Source of the DNA: Channa striata
Taxonomy: Eukaryota > Chordata > Actinopteri > Anabantiformes > Channidae
Reading direction: 5' to 3'
Length of the DNA stretch: 64,000 nt
Assembly: GCA_033026295.1 (NCBI GenBank)
Contig: CM065189.1
Location: 13,831,203 to 13,895,202 of the forward strand
Shown: positions 23,501 through 34,499 of the stretch, one piece after another
How positions within the stretch are numbered: the first letter of the stretch is position 1
How the letters are laid out: the number at the start of each line of letters is the position of its first letter
Notes under the pieces: generated by a model
Seen by the model: the letters and a program-made list of their open reading frames with translations, nothing else
Told to the model about the DNA's origin: nothing
Databases searched by the model: none
Position numbers and translations under genes: made by a program

Positions 23501-25251
23501 GGGGGGCTCAGCATAGACAAAGATCTGAACCAGCCTTCATTTTGTTACATGAAAAATGCTGTGAGTGACAGTGGCAGTGAAGGGAGTACAAATCCACGAT
23601 GGATGAAACAGTAAACAGCAGTTTAGTCTATAAATGGAATGAGAAAAAGTTAGAACTTTTGTACATAACATACCACTGTCTTACTGGAAAACGTTTAGTA
23701 CAAAAAAATGTAAAATAGCCATCATAAGTTTAACTTAAGTGAAAAAAATCTTTCTACTAAAGTTGAAAAAATGCCCTTATGTACATGGGTGAGCAGACAC
23801 TGAACAGAGCATTAATATCCCCTCATTAATATGCAAGACATGGCACAAAGTATAGAGACAAGGGAACAGAACTATTTTAGAGAGGTGTGGAAGAGAACCT
23901 CTCTAACCTCTGGAAGAAAATGGGTGGGATGTCACCACCACATTAAAATGGCTACCTGTGGATTTTTGTTATTAATAAATGGAACTAGGGAGGGAGACGG
24001 AATAGTTGAATGACAAACAATATGTTTGCAGCTGTGTCCAAGATGGTTGAGGAATTCTGAAAGACTAATTTGGGAATTTTCTGTCTACCAAGTAATTAAG
24101 ATCAAATATTAGAAATTCTATACTGAACTGAACATAACATAGTATAAGAGACCCGTACTTTAACTCGGGTGCTTTAGCTAGATAAGAAAAAAGTAAAAAA
24201 AGAAGAAACACATCCGGGGTTCCAAAAAAAAGTGAATAGGCAAGTGGATTAAAGACAAAGAAATAAGTTCTACTTGGAAGATTCAAATCTGCACATTATC
24301 TTCCATATTGTAAGGGTGAGTAGCCACAAGTCTTAGAGAAGTTCCCAGTCACATATATACACAACAATAGGATGATGAGAGAGAGTGAATCTGAAAGGAA
24401 ACACTGAAAATGTCAAGTAGGAAAAAGGCAACAGCAGCGAAAGTGGAAGTTAATTCTTGGAGATGATATTAAAGTCATACATTAGCCTTTCCAGTGGAAG
24501 GGTGAGTAAGCAGAGATGGCCGATGAATAGGAATCACAATAATTGTGCAATTGTATTAGTACATATAAAATGAGAGATGCATACACTTGAAGCAGGGATG
24601 AGTAAGAGGGGAAAGAAAAGGGCCGCTAGTGACCGTGAGTCAGGCAGTGGTCAACTGAAATGGGCAGAGCCAACACCAGGCTTCAAAGAGCCGGAACACC
24701 GACAGCTGATGCTCTAGATTTATTTTTGTCTCTTTTTATGTTACATAAAATAAAATTTATTAATAACAAATAAAACAATCATGCTCAATTTAAATTAATA
24801 TTTTATGAATAATAAAATTATCTGAATTATTTTATTTATTTTTTAATGCATTTATAACCAAATTAGAATTAAATTCTGTTTTGCAAATATTGTTTGTAGA
24901 GCAACAAGAACATCAGCTAAAACTAATTAACTTTTAATTTACTATATACTAATCCACTGTAATAAATCCTTAGTTCAGAAAAAGTCACATGTGCTGAATG
25001 GAGCCTATGATAATTTGGAAGCTTCAGGGTTTGATGCTGTTGAGTTGTGTTTCATTCTACTAACAGCAGTGTCTATTATTTATATGAAACATGCTGGGCT
25101 AAGTACAGAACCACCAATCTGTACAACACAGTAAAGTTCAACATCATCTTCCACAATGATCATACAGCGGCTGAACCAACACATCTAAAAGTTTCAAACA
25201 AAACAATAAACGTAATCGCTTCTTAGATTAGACTGACTTTCTGTAAGGTGT
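17541..25251. other. Long non-coding stretch, no gene recognised
   Basis: AT-rich sequence with short AT microsatellites (for example 18970-18985). Open frames up to 154 codons (21580-22044, plus strand) are not low-complexity, but I match them to no family. Positions 24720-24860 are extremely AT-rich. No transposon end, tRNA-like box or LTR was recognised in this stretch, which is unusually free of recognisable elements compared with the rest of the window. Confidence 0.5.
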
Positions 25252-25254
25252 AGG

Positions 25255-25862
25255 TGTCATGATTCAGTCCCTCACTTCCACTTCCTGTCCTGGACTTTTA
25301 TTTTGTTGCCTTTTTTCCCCACGTCCTGTTTCCTTTTCTCAATTAACTTTTCCATCTTCACCGCATATCATTAACCCTAATAGGTTTCACGTGCCCCCCA
25401 CCGCCTATTTATACCTGAACTTCACCACAAATCACTCTCACATCCTCATTCCTCATGACTGCTCTTCAGTTCCCCGGGAAGCTTTCTAGCCACACCGGAT
25501 TATTTCATGTTGGATCTTCTCTTCCAAACCTACTCTGTTTGCCTGGTAACCTGCCTGCACAACCACAGCACATCTGCTGGCCAGCTTCTGGTCATCTGCT
25601 AACCGGTATATCGGTAACCTGCCCGCTGAACTGTCATTCACCTGTTATCCTGTCCACTGCCTGGTCAATCTGTCTGCTCATCCTCGTCGCCCGCAGCCTG
25701 TTCACCTCTACCCGCCTGGTCGTTCCCCATCCTGCCTCTCCTGGTTCTCCCATGTGTATCTGGCCCCATGACAGACTCCCCACCTACTGTTCTTCTATCA
25801 AAAATTCACAATCTTCCTCCTGTGTTCTGTACTTCTGGGTCCAAAGAACAAAACCCTGACGA
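25255..25862 (+). mobile_element. Solo LTR of a Ty3/gypsy-type element
   Basis: The segment of about 605 bp starts TGTCATGATT. It has a promoter-like CGCCTATTTATACCTGAAC (25401-25419, TATA box) and a pyrimidine-rich middle with repeated CCTG/CCTGC words. It ends TTCTGTACTTCTGGGTCCAAAGAACAAAACCCTGAC, the layout of fish gypsy LTR ends (CTGC-TTTGGGTCC-A...TGACA). The 7-mer AGGTGTC occurs at both edges (25252-25258 and 25862-25868), which may reflect a 5-bp target duplication AGGTG overlapping the LTR start. No internal gag or pol lies next to it, so it is most simply a solo LTR left by recombination. Open frames 25259-25489 and 25455-25859 are incidental. Confidence 0.72.
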
Positions 25863-25868
25863 GGTGTC

Positions 25869-27851
25869 CCCAAAAAGCTCACAAACATACCCTCCTAAAA
25901 TAAATTCAAACTACATCCACAGTAACAAGTCAAGTGTCGCAACGTAAAGTCGTAAAGTCACATCAGTAAAAACAAAGAGCAGACAGAGAAGAGACACTGC
26001 AGCTCGAACAACACAACGACACGAAAAGTGCCAATGAAATGCACCTGTTTACTGTAAGTCACCTAAGGTGATGTTCCTTTACAACTTTACACATCTGCAT
26101 CTTCTAAATGTCAGTTCCACATGAGGGTGAAATGCTTAAAATGTAGGCAGCAGATGTGTCTGTAGACATTTTCTTTATTTTAAAATGTCAGAGTGGCCTG
26201 ATTAGTCAAAAGACCAATCACTTGGTTGCCCACTAGTCAGAGTTTTAGTTAGTCTCCCTCTGAAGCAGATCTACTCTAATGGCAGTCAATATTGTATTTG
26301 TTCCATCAGCGCATAAAGCACATGGCCACAGGTAGCAAAATGAGTTCACTGACGTCCAATGTTGCATTTCAGACAAAATTGGCATTAAAAAAACATGAGT
26401 TTTGTATTGTATGACCGAAAAACTATTACTACTCTAAATCTATTAATGAGACATTTTATCATTCCACATGGACAAATAGTCATTAGACAGCTGCTCATGT
26501 GGACTATGTTTGTCCAAGAACACGCTGACATGCGTTTTTTTTTTACCTTATTAGTGTCTAAGAACAAAGGATGTGTCTGTTGCACAGATTGTAAAGACCC
26601 TTGAAACTAATTTGGGATTTTTTTTTACTTTTGGTTATATATTAGTAATGCCATCCACTATGAAATTGTTTCAGGCAAAGTACAAGTTTTTTCAAGTGGA
26701 TCTGACTTTTGAGGCCTTGGTCACTTTCTGATTGTGATTAAATTAAAGGGGCTGTTGCTGACATGTAAAAATAAAAAAAAACAATAAGGTTAAAAGTAAG
26801 AAAATTTAGGAGTGCTACTCACTTTCAGCGTAAAAAATTGCTAATATTATTCTAAATTAGTCTAAACATAGACTGCAAGAGTTTGAGCACACGATCTCAC
26901 AGTTTGCAACTTATTATTATTATTATTATTAATTTTATTTAAAAGGCAACATATCTCTTACATTAAACTGGTTAACTTTCTACTTTTTCCATGCTGATGT
27001 GAACAGATTCTCCATTGAACAGACACTGCTGGTGAAAACAGCTTCAAAGTCTACAAGAATTCAACTCATTTTCTAATGAGCTATACACATAGCTCATTAG
27101 ATTCTGCCATTGCACAGGGAACAATTAGTGTTTCATTTTATGTCGCTCTCAACAATTCACTAAAATTACCATAATGAGCACTGTATGCATTTAGTGGGTG
27201 AAGAAGGGTTCGTGTTCTGCTTGTTCAACAGGTGTTTGATCCATTATTGGGATATTTTGCTGCACACATCAAGCATCATCATCTCAATTTGGGTTCACAC
27301 ATGTACAGCACTTGTTCGAGCACCCCTCTATTATCATCTCACGCACAGAGACCAGGGAAGCTTGCAATCAGCTTATCTTAAAAATTATTAACATAACTCA
27401 AATTTGCAGAATCAACCGGGGTTCATGTAATGTCACACAATGATTTTTGTACAAATCCATATTAATAGATAATGCAAATATTAAAATGAACTGAGCTTAA
27501 TGCTTTTTTAAAATGTTTTGCTTTCTTATTATTCTTATTTTATAATCTGCAGGGGGACAGACATTTTTTGGGGTTAACTATGGTGGGATGGAGAATGCAG
27601 GAAATTGCTGTGCATGAGTCACATGAGAGAAGAGTGTGTTCAGATGACGCACCATTCTATTTGCACAAATATCAGTTATAAACAGGAATTCATATGTGCT
27701 GTGCTGCAGGTAATTATTTTGAATGCATTTCAGTTGTTGGATTACTTTCAAATGACACTTTGAGAACAGATTTTCAGGTAAAGCTGTCTGCAGAATGCCA
27801 AGTTGTTTTCAGATGCAAGCAAAAGGTCAAGGGGACAAACTTTTAATAACT
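25869..27851. other. Non-coding DNA with small inverted repeats
   Basis: No gene recognised. A TTA run lies at 26911-26932. A 13-bp perfect inverted repeat lies at 27072-27101 (TCTAATGAGCTAT, ACAC loop, ATAGCTCATTAGA). Other open frames are short and unassigned. Confidence 0.55.
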
Positions 27852-28190
27852 CAGTGCTTCTCAAATAGTGGGGCCCGCCCCCCCCCACTGCCAGGGGGGG
27901 CGTGTGTGACCCTGGGGAACATGCTTTTTTTGCCGTACTAGAATAAAGTGTAATAGCAGATCCCAGTACAGTAGTTGGCAGTGGCGCTCTCATTGTCAGA
28001 GTGTGCGCAGGGAGGATTAGCTCTATCGTGTCGGGTTTATTTTGCACCGAGCAGGCAACAGGAAGTGAGTGAACGAACCTGAAGACAACAGGAAGAGATT
28101 TTAACAGGGATGAAAAGAAAGATAATGAGACAAAAGAAAGTCACCCGAAAGCTAAGACGAGCAAATATGACGAAGCATTAGGTCACAACC
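27852..28190 (+). mobile_element. hAT transposon, 5' end fragment
   Basis: CAGTGCTTCTCAAATAGTGGGG at 27852 is a typical hAT terminus (family CAGNGGTTCTCAAACTNGTGGGG). It is followed by the GC-rich GCCCGCCCCCC...CAGGGGGGGCG block often seen in this class. Positions 28107-28190, across a frame change, resemble the N-terminal region of ZBED5/Charlie-like hAT transposases: basic residues, then KTSKYDEALG (family KxRKYDEAYLALGF). Nothing after this is recognisable and the 3' terminus was not found, so only the 5' end remains. It differs from the hAT at 30.8 kb. Confidence 0.62.
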
Positions 28191-28595
28191 AACTAAAAAC
28201 TAAATATGAATGACAAATAAGAAAAGGCTCAAATTGTAAAATAAAAAAAATATATATAAAATATATAAAAATATATATATATTTTTTTAGATGTACAGAT
28301 TTACACGATTCACAATTTTGACCTGCTTGGACAAAAACTTGGTGATATTTACCTTAAGGTGACCAGTTTGCGCGCATGATAAATGGAATGTGTGAAAAAT
28401 GAGAATTAAAACGGAAGTTGTAGAGGAAAATACATTTTTCTGGTCATCTGCAGTCATGATTCAGACAAGATCCTGCCTAAAGGAGATTACAGGAAGTCTG
28501 ACAACACAGTGTGCCCTGAGACCGGAATGCAGATAATAAGTGAAGTGATAATAATGTGAAGACAGCAAGCCACGCAGAGACAAAGACATTTATCC

Positions 28596-28631
<36 letters not shown>

Positions 28632-30845
28632 AACAAGGCCTCTGAAATCACTGAACTTTGACCTTTTCACGAGACCAAAAACCAATCAACACATACAAGA
28701 GACACACAATACACAACTTTCCTCATTTGAAAAAAAAATGGTTGTTTGTTTAAACTCTAAAAGATTCTTGGACATAGATTATCCATCAGGCACTTTATCA
28801 GTACATGGATAAAAATATAATAAATTCTTATGAATGCAAAGAGGACAAGGTGTTCTTTGTGATTTGAAGTGATCAATAGTGTTCTCCTTCAGCTGACTGA
28901 TAAAAGCTAGGACAAATTGCTCTTAGAATAATTGGTACTTATTCTAACACTGTTTTCTCTTCTTTTGGGTCCTTCTTCCTTCTCTGCCTTATACTTTTAT
29001 CACCCCCTACATTTCATCCTTCCTGCTGAACAACACATTTCTCCTTTGTGTCCTTCTTCTTTGTAAGTCAAATTCCACTCTACAGACTCTGCCTCGCCCC
29101 GTGTTGCTTTTGTACACCTTATTTTTCACTCTCCAGCTTTCCTTCTTCCCTTTCTACCAATCTTCCAATTTATTTGTGATCATTTTTTATCTTTGTCTCC
29201 TTGTTCCTCTCTTCTCCTCCCACATTATTACCCCAAGATCCCCATCTGTCTTATAAGGCTATAACTGTTTGTGAACAGTGGAAAGCTCACTGTTGTCAAC
29301 CGCTGAGAAGCGGTAAATCCATCAGTGTTGCTGGAAATTGACACATCCTGCATCTGCACACACATATTAAGTTTTGTGACTTAAGTGGCAAAAACAGGCA
29401 GATTTTTTTTCTCTGCACTTCTCCTCAATTGAAGTAAAGTAGAAAATTATCAACAAGACTCTGATCCAGTAATTGAACATTATGTGTTCCAGGAAACAAT
29501 GATTTATCCAGAAATTCTGGTTTGACGGAGCTATTCCAAATTTTTACCTTCTATAAATGACAACTTGTTTATCAAAATAATCTTTCAGTTACTGTAGTTC
29601 TAGCAGCACAGACCTCCTCCTCCTCTAGACTTTTCTTTTTTGCACGGCTCAAAATTTACTTTTTTCATCGCCCACAACTGTCCGGGATTCTACTTTTAAC
29701 TGTGAAAACTTAATAACCATGGTCTGAAATTAACTCCCCTTTTTAAATTAGATTTTATAGTCTGGTATCTTCTTTCAGTAGCTTGCATAATGTCTTTAAC
29801 TTACCATGAAAGTGCTGCTAGTTATTCTCTCATGTCTGAATAAAAGCCTTTGGCTATATCACCAGATTTTCTTATCATAGTCTATTTCCTCACTGGCTAA
29901 TTGTACATTTCTTCATTCATATCAACAATGGCAAGTCACAGAGACTTAAAACTATCTTCCCTGAATTACAGGTAGAATCTATAAAATTACAATAACATAA
30001 GAAGAAGAAGAAGAAGAACCGTGTTGAGAATAACTCCCTTTAGCACACCAATTTTGTGGAATAAAGTGGAATTCAAACATGTAATTTCAAGTGATTCCAA
30101 AACTACCGAAACCTATGCATTATTTATACAGTAACTATATGATTTGCAGTACATATAGATATAAATTTGAGGATCCATTAACTACAAGTTAAAACGAGGA
30201 GCTCTTCCATAAACACATGGCTACTTCTGTCATATGGATTTGGTTTTGATTTGAAAAGTCACTGACTAGAAAACTTCGGCTGGTGATGACACTAGATCTG
30301 AGGTAAACATATTATGTAATACATAATGCTAAGGCAAATCATTTCACTCAAGTTGAGTTGCTTCACATTTAGCAACAGTGCCGGGCAAAAGTTGAGGAGG
30401 AAATTCACATGGCACAGATGTATGAAAAAGCGGAACACCCCATCCCTACATAAAGCAGACAGGACACTTTAACCAAGAATTAGGCACCGTGCAGTTTGTG
30501 TTTACAGACAGGCTATTTTATACCAGATGAAAGATTAAAATCAACAACTTAAAAACCCAAATTGCATATTGTCTTTGTATCAGCTGGTGGGAACACAAGT
30601 AAGCTTGTCGGTTGTCCTGAAGGAATTAAAACTATTGCCAGACAAAATGCATTGTGCACAGCATCCTGCGTATTGGCATGTAGTGATTGTGATGGGATAA
30701 ATGCAAGATGTTGAACAGACATACTTGGCAAAACATGTATTCAGTTGGGTTTCTGGGGGTTTAAAAGCTTAAAATCCAGAGCACTCCCCTGACTTCGTAC
30801 ACAATTTTCAAGGCATATTTTTTCCACCCCCAAGGACACACGCCT
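28191..30845. other. Non-coding DNA with microsatellites
   Basis: It includes an A/T-only block at 28240-28287, a (CA)15 array at 28599-28628 and a (GAA)n run at 29999-30018. Positions 28965-29230 are pyrimidine-rich on the plus strand. No coding region was recognised. Confidence 0.6.
28599..28628. repeat. (CA)n microsatellite
   Basis: About 15 uninterrupted AC dinucleotides. Confidence 0.95.
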
Positions 30846-31495
30846 ACCAAATGGGTCTCTCTGCAGCAATTGACCGAAAGGGTCTTGAAGCAGATATAAG
30901 CTCTCTCACAGGTACTGACAAGAAAATGCAACACCTGGTCCTAACCTGGCAGGATGTGAACATTCTGGAGTCCATCAAGCAGGCATTGAGTCCTCTCAGA
31001 GAGTTTACCGATGCAGTACACAAGTCATTCCTATTTGAAACCAGTCGTCCATCTTTTCAATAACTAGGTACCTAAGCCTCAGGATGGCAACACTCAGTTC
31101 AATTTAATTCAACTTTATTAATATAGCACCAACTTAAAACAGTCATCTCAAGGCACTTTACTTAATAAAGTCAAGACTATAGGCTCAGTTTACCCAAACC
31201 ATCGAAGAGAGCATTCTAAACTACTTACATGAGAAGGGTGATGACCAGACAACAAATAATCTGCTTGATATAGCTTCTCTTGTTGATCCTTGGTGTGAAA
31301 CCACATACATTTTCAAAAAGAGAGGATGAACTACATCAAGGCAAAAACTACAGAAAAAATGATGAGCTATGCAGGATCGGCAGAGGCAGACTTCCCTCCA
31401 TCAGCTGCAGCTGCTAGTGATGAATCAGATGCTTCCCGGTTAATGAGCGAAATAAGAGATGGAGGAGGTAGTTTAAAACCGAATCAAAGCATAAC
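30846..31495 (+). pseudogene. hAT (ZBED-type) transposase fragment, inactive
   Basis: Frame 30851-31063 reads HLVLTWQDVNILESIKQALS then PLREFTDAVH, matching the region before the dimerisation domain of ZBED1-like hAT transposases. After an insertion (about 31093-31188), a second frame (31192-31326) gives EESILNYLHEKGDD and LLDIASLVDPWCETTYIF, matching the LLDxASFLDPRFKxxY segment. A third frame (31326-31490) continues with IKAKTTEKMMSYAG. These are two frame changes plus an insertion, so no active protein is possible. The zinc finger and the C-terminal hATC domain are absent. Domesticated ZBED genes have intact frames; this does not. Confidence 0.85.
31093..31188 (+). mobile_element. Short interspersed repeat inside the hAT fragment
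   Basis: TTCAATTTAATTCAACTTTATTAATATAGCACCAACTTAAAACAGTCATCTCAAGGCACTTTA matches a very common fish repeat (TTTATTTATATAGCGCCAAATCACAACAACAGTCGCCTCAAGGCGCTTTA) that I know only as a consensus. It interrupts the hAT coding sequence, so it is the younger insertion. The copy is partial and no target duplication was resolved. Confidence 0.65.
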
Positions 31496-31531
31496 CAAAC
31501 GGCCCCTCAGTCAAACAAATAGTCCACTGGT

Positions 31532-31733
31532 GGGCAGCTGTGGCGCAGTGGGTAGAGCGGTCAACCAGCAGTCCCACAGCTGTTTGTTCCATCCCCGGCT
31601 ACTCTGGTCACACGTCAAAATGTCCATGAGCAAGACACTGACTTAGTTGCTCCTGGTGGGAGTTGGCCAACTGCATAGCAGCTCCCCCATAAGAGTGTGT
31701 GTGTGGGACCTGCTATAATTTAAACTTTGAGTG
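31532..31733 (+). mobile_element. tRNA-derived SINE, plus strand
   Basis: It starts GGGCAGCTGTGGCGCAGTGGGTAGAGCGG (A box about 31541-31551) and has a B-box-like TGTTCCATCCC at 31585-31595. The common body follows: GAGCAAGACACTGA...TTGCTCCTGGTGGGAGTTGGC. It is the same family as the minus-strand copies at 12.85, 56.4 and 57.07 kb, but ends in a short TTTGAGTG word like the 57.07-kb type rather than the L2-like tail. The C in the B box (GTTCC rather than GTTCG) and other changes suggest an old copy. Confidence 0.82.
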
Positions 31734-33961
31734 TTGTGTTTACTCGGTCAATTTTACATATTTATAATGGAGCCCTTTTTGCTCCTATAGTCGAAAGTGT
31801 TTCATGTTTACATGTTGTTTTATATTTTCTATACTTATATTTAGGCAATGGTTAGTCCTGCATTTTGTCAGGTGCTACAACTAATAAAAAGTGTGTTTTA
31901 TTTACCTTTTTTATATTTTGTATATGCTTACATGATTTATTAAAATGTACACTGTTACTAAGTAATAGGACTAAAATTCTGAGATCAGTACATTTAATAA
32001 ACTCAACATTTTATTTGTTGAGTTTATTAGTCCAAACAGAGTTAGACATGTGAATTTCCATGTGGTTGTTATCTTTAAATTATTAAGTCTCAAAATTTTT
32101 AGAAAATGTGCTAGATCATGTTGTGTATTGTTTTTGAGACATATGATTACCTATAACAGGAGATATTTTGATGATATCACACAGGCCTACATGAGAGGTT
32201 GATGAATTAATACGTGGTTTGTGCTAAACAAAATAAAGCTTTCCTGATGGTGCTGATGCATTTTTCAAAAATGAGCTTTCCTTGAATTTGTAGAGGAGAA
32301 AGTAAAAGCACAGGCTGGTCTCTCTTGTAGATTATTCACGGTGAACCATGTGAGATTTGCTTTTATCTTCCCCACATCATGACGACAATGCTGAAACAAT
32401 AAACTGTGCAGCCTTAGTACATGTTTGTGTTGTTCTACAATTGTTATCTGCATATAGTAGATGTTTGAGGTTATTAGATAGGGTACATTTATGACCAGCA
32501 CTCTGTCTGGTAAGGTCCCATTCTACTCTTTTTAAAAACACAATAAAGCTTGTCCTGTTGCATGCATAGTGAGTACTGTTGCGTATAAATGCATGTTCTA
32601 TGTAGATGACTAGATAGTAAATGTTTACATTTTGCCAAGCCAAAGACTGATGGAAACAGTCATTTCAGAGAATGTGGGATATCTGTTGCATAACGTGCTG
32701 CAGTGAAAACCTGAAAATGGTTCACTCGAGGCAACGCTTAGAGACAAACACACAAGAGCAGTAAAATGTGAAGTTACAGTGCAGTTGTTGTCAGGTAAGT
32801 TCATGCAGTGACTGCACTGGGGAAGTCTTTGTATTTGCTCCTACAAAATACCCATGAAATGATACTAAGGTATAATTTAGTGAAGACAGAGAGTGAGGGA
32901 GTGAAAATGAGAGACACACAGAAAGTATATGCAACTACTTCTAGGCATTTATGTCATTTTATGTTAATTTGAACCTTTTAGTGAATATTGGATGAAAAGC
33001 TGTGTGAGGAGTCAGGAGTTTGCTGCCTGTATGGTGCAGCAAGTGGGAGATCAAGTGAACACAGTAAGAAGGAATAATCATTCTGAACGCAGCTCACATC
33101 CAGATCATGACATGGCAGGCATTAATGATTCAGTGGGAGAGGGATGAAAAGAGTGAGGGAGGAAGACACAGAGAAAGATGCCAGGTGGGAGGAAAAGGAG
33201 GAGAAAAAGATTGAGGTAAAGAAGGAGGGTAAAGGGGGGGTGCACTGAGTGCAGGTGAGGAATGCTAAGATGAATAAGCATAGGAAGGGAGCTTGATAGG
33301 GAATAAAGTGGCACAGGAAAAAAGGAAGGGTTTTTTTTCCCCTTCTTCTTAGCTCTGAGCCATTTTGGTTGGTTCACTCCTTGTGTTATATTTTGGGAAA
33401 GCGTGACGAGACAGAATGTGAGAGCAGGGAAAATGCAGCTTGACATTACAGCAGTCTGAACACCAGCTCTCGCATTTAACACCTAATTTTCTAATATTTT
33501 CTGCTGCCGTGCCTCTATTTTTTAGAAATTTAGAACAATTGCAGTAATGTCTACTGTAAAAATGTTGAAATCAGCCAAATAGGACAGAAGATTGCTAAAT
33601 AATAAAATATGTTCAGCTGAGGTCAATAAATCTAATTGAAATTGACAACGTATTAAAAATCTAATTACAGCATGTCATGTGGTGCACTTCTTTGATTCAA
33701 TAACCCTAGATATATAGAGAGATAGCCAGCCCGCCGGCCTAACACAGGGGGGGGAAGATTTAGAAAATCAGTGTTTCTATCAAATTTAGATTCATCAAAT
33801 GCAGCCTGAAAATAATACACTGAGAAAAGGCTGAGCCACACTGGCATACAGACAAGGTGGCAAAGGCCTGCTGCCAACGCTGTCAACCCGATTACACACA
33901 TACACTACACTTCACACACATAGACACAGACACACTTCTGACGTTTGCTTAGTCCAGAGGG
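31734..33961. other. Non-coding DNA with one small hairpin
   Basis: A 14-bp perfect inverted repeat lies at 31995-32029 (TAATAAACTCAACA, 7-nt loop, TGTTGAGTTTATTA). Positions 33130-33240 are purine-rich. Minus-strand frames over the purine-rich DNA are composition artefacts. No gene was recognised. Confidence 0.6.
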
Positions 33962-33992
<31 letters not shown>

Positions 33993-33996
33993 ACAC
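33962..33996. repeat. (CA)n microsatellite
   Basis: About 17 AC units with one AA interruption. Confidence 0.95.
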
Positions 33997-34089
33997 TGGC
34001 ACAGCATCAAGGTGGCATGGCAAGGCACTGCTAGTGGCCTTGTCAACTCAAGTAACCTCCCACAGGAAACACACAGACACACAGTCTGA

Positions 34090-34380
34090 AAAGCACAGAT
34101 CATATGCAAGAGAGAGAGGCGAGAACGAGAGAGGAAGAGTAAAATGAGGGGAAAGAAAGGCAAGGAAATAGAAAATGGAGAAGAAGGAGGAAGAGAGAAA
34201 GAAGACGACAGAGGAGCTCCAAAGATAACGAAGAAAGAAAGACGGCAAAAAGGTTGGTAGAGTAAGCAATATAGCAACAGATGGACAGAGAGAGGAAAAC
34301 AGAGGAGAAAGACAGGAAAGAGATTGGTGGAGTGAGCAACAGAGGAAGCGAGAGAGAGAAAGAGATGGTGGAGCAAAAAG
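34090..34380. repeat. Purine-rich (GA-rich) tract on the plus strand
   Basis: About 290 bases are overwhelmingly A and G on the plus strand (GAGAGAGG, GGAAGAG, GAAGAAGG words), with scattered C/T. It produces three overlapping Ser/Leu/Phe-rich minus-strand open frames (33912-34488) that are composition artefacts, not genes. Confidence 0.85.
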
Positions 34381-34499
34381 ACCATCTGCTATTATTTGGA
34401 GAATCCAGGCAGACCATTGCATGATGCTGAGCGTGTGTTGGTGTGAGTCTGTGGGTGGGTTAATCAGTCTCTCACTGTACACAAACAAAAGTACACGAG

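Noticed and set aside
30846..31495. A domesticated, functional ZBED-like gene
   Set aside because: Two frame changes, an insertion and missing end domains show it is a dead transposase.
33912..34488. Three overlapping minus-strand open frames of 105-157 codons
   Set aside because: They lie over the purine-rich tract and are Ser/Leu/Phe-rich in every frame: a composition artefact.
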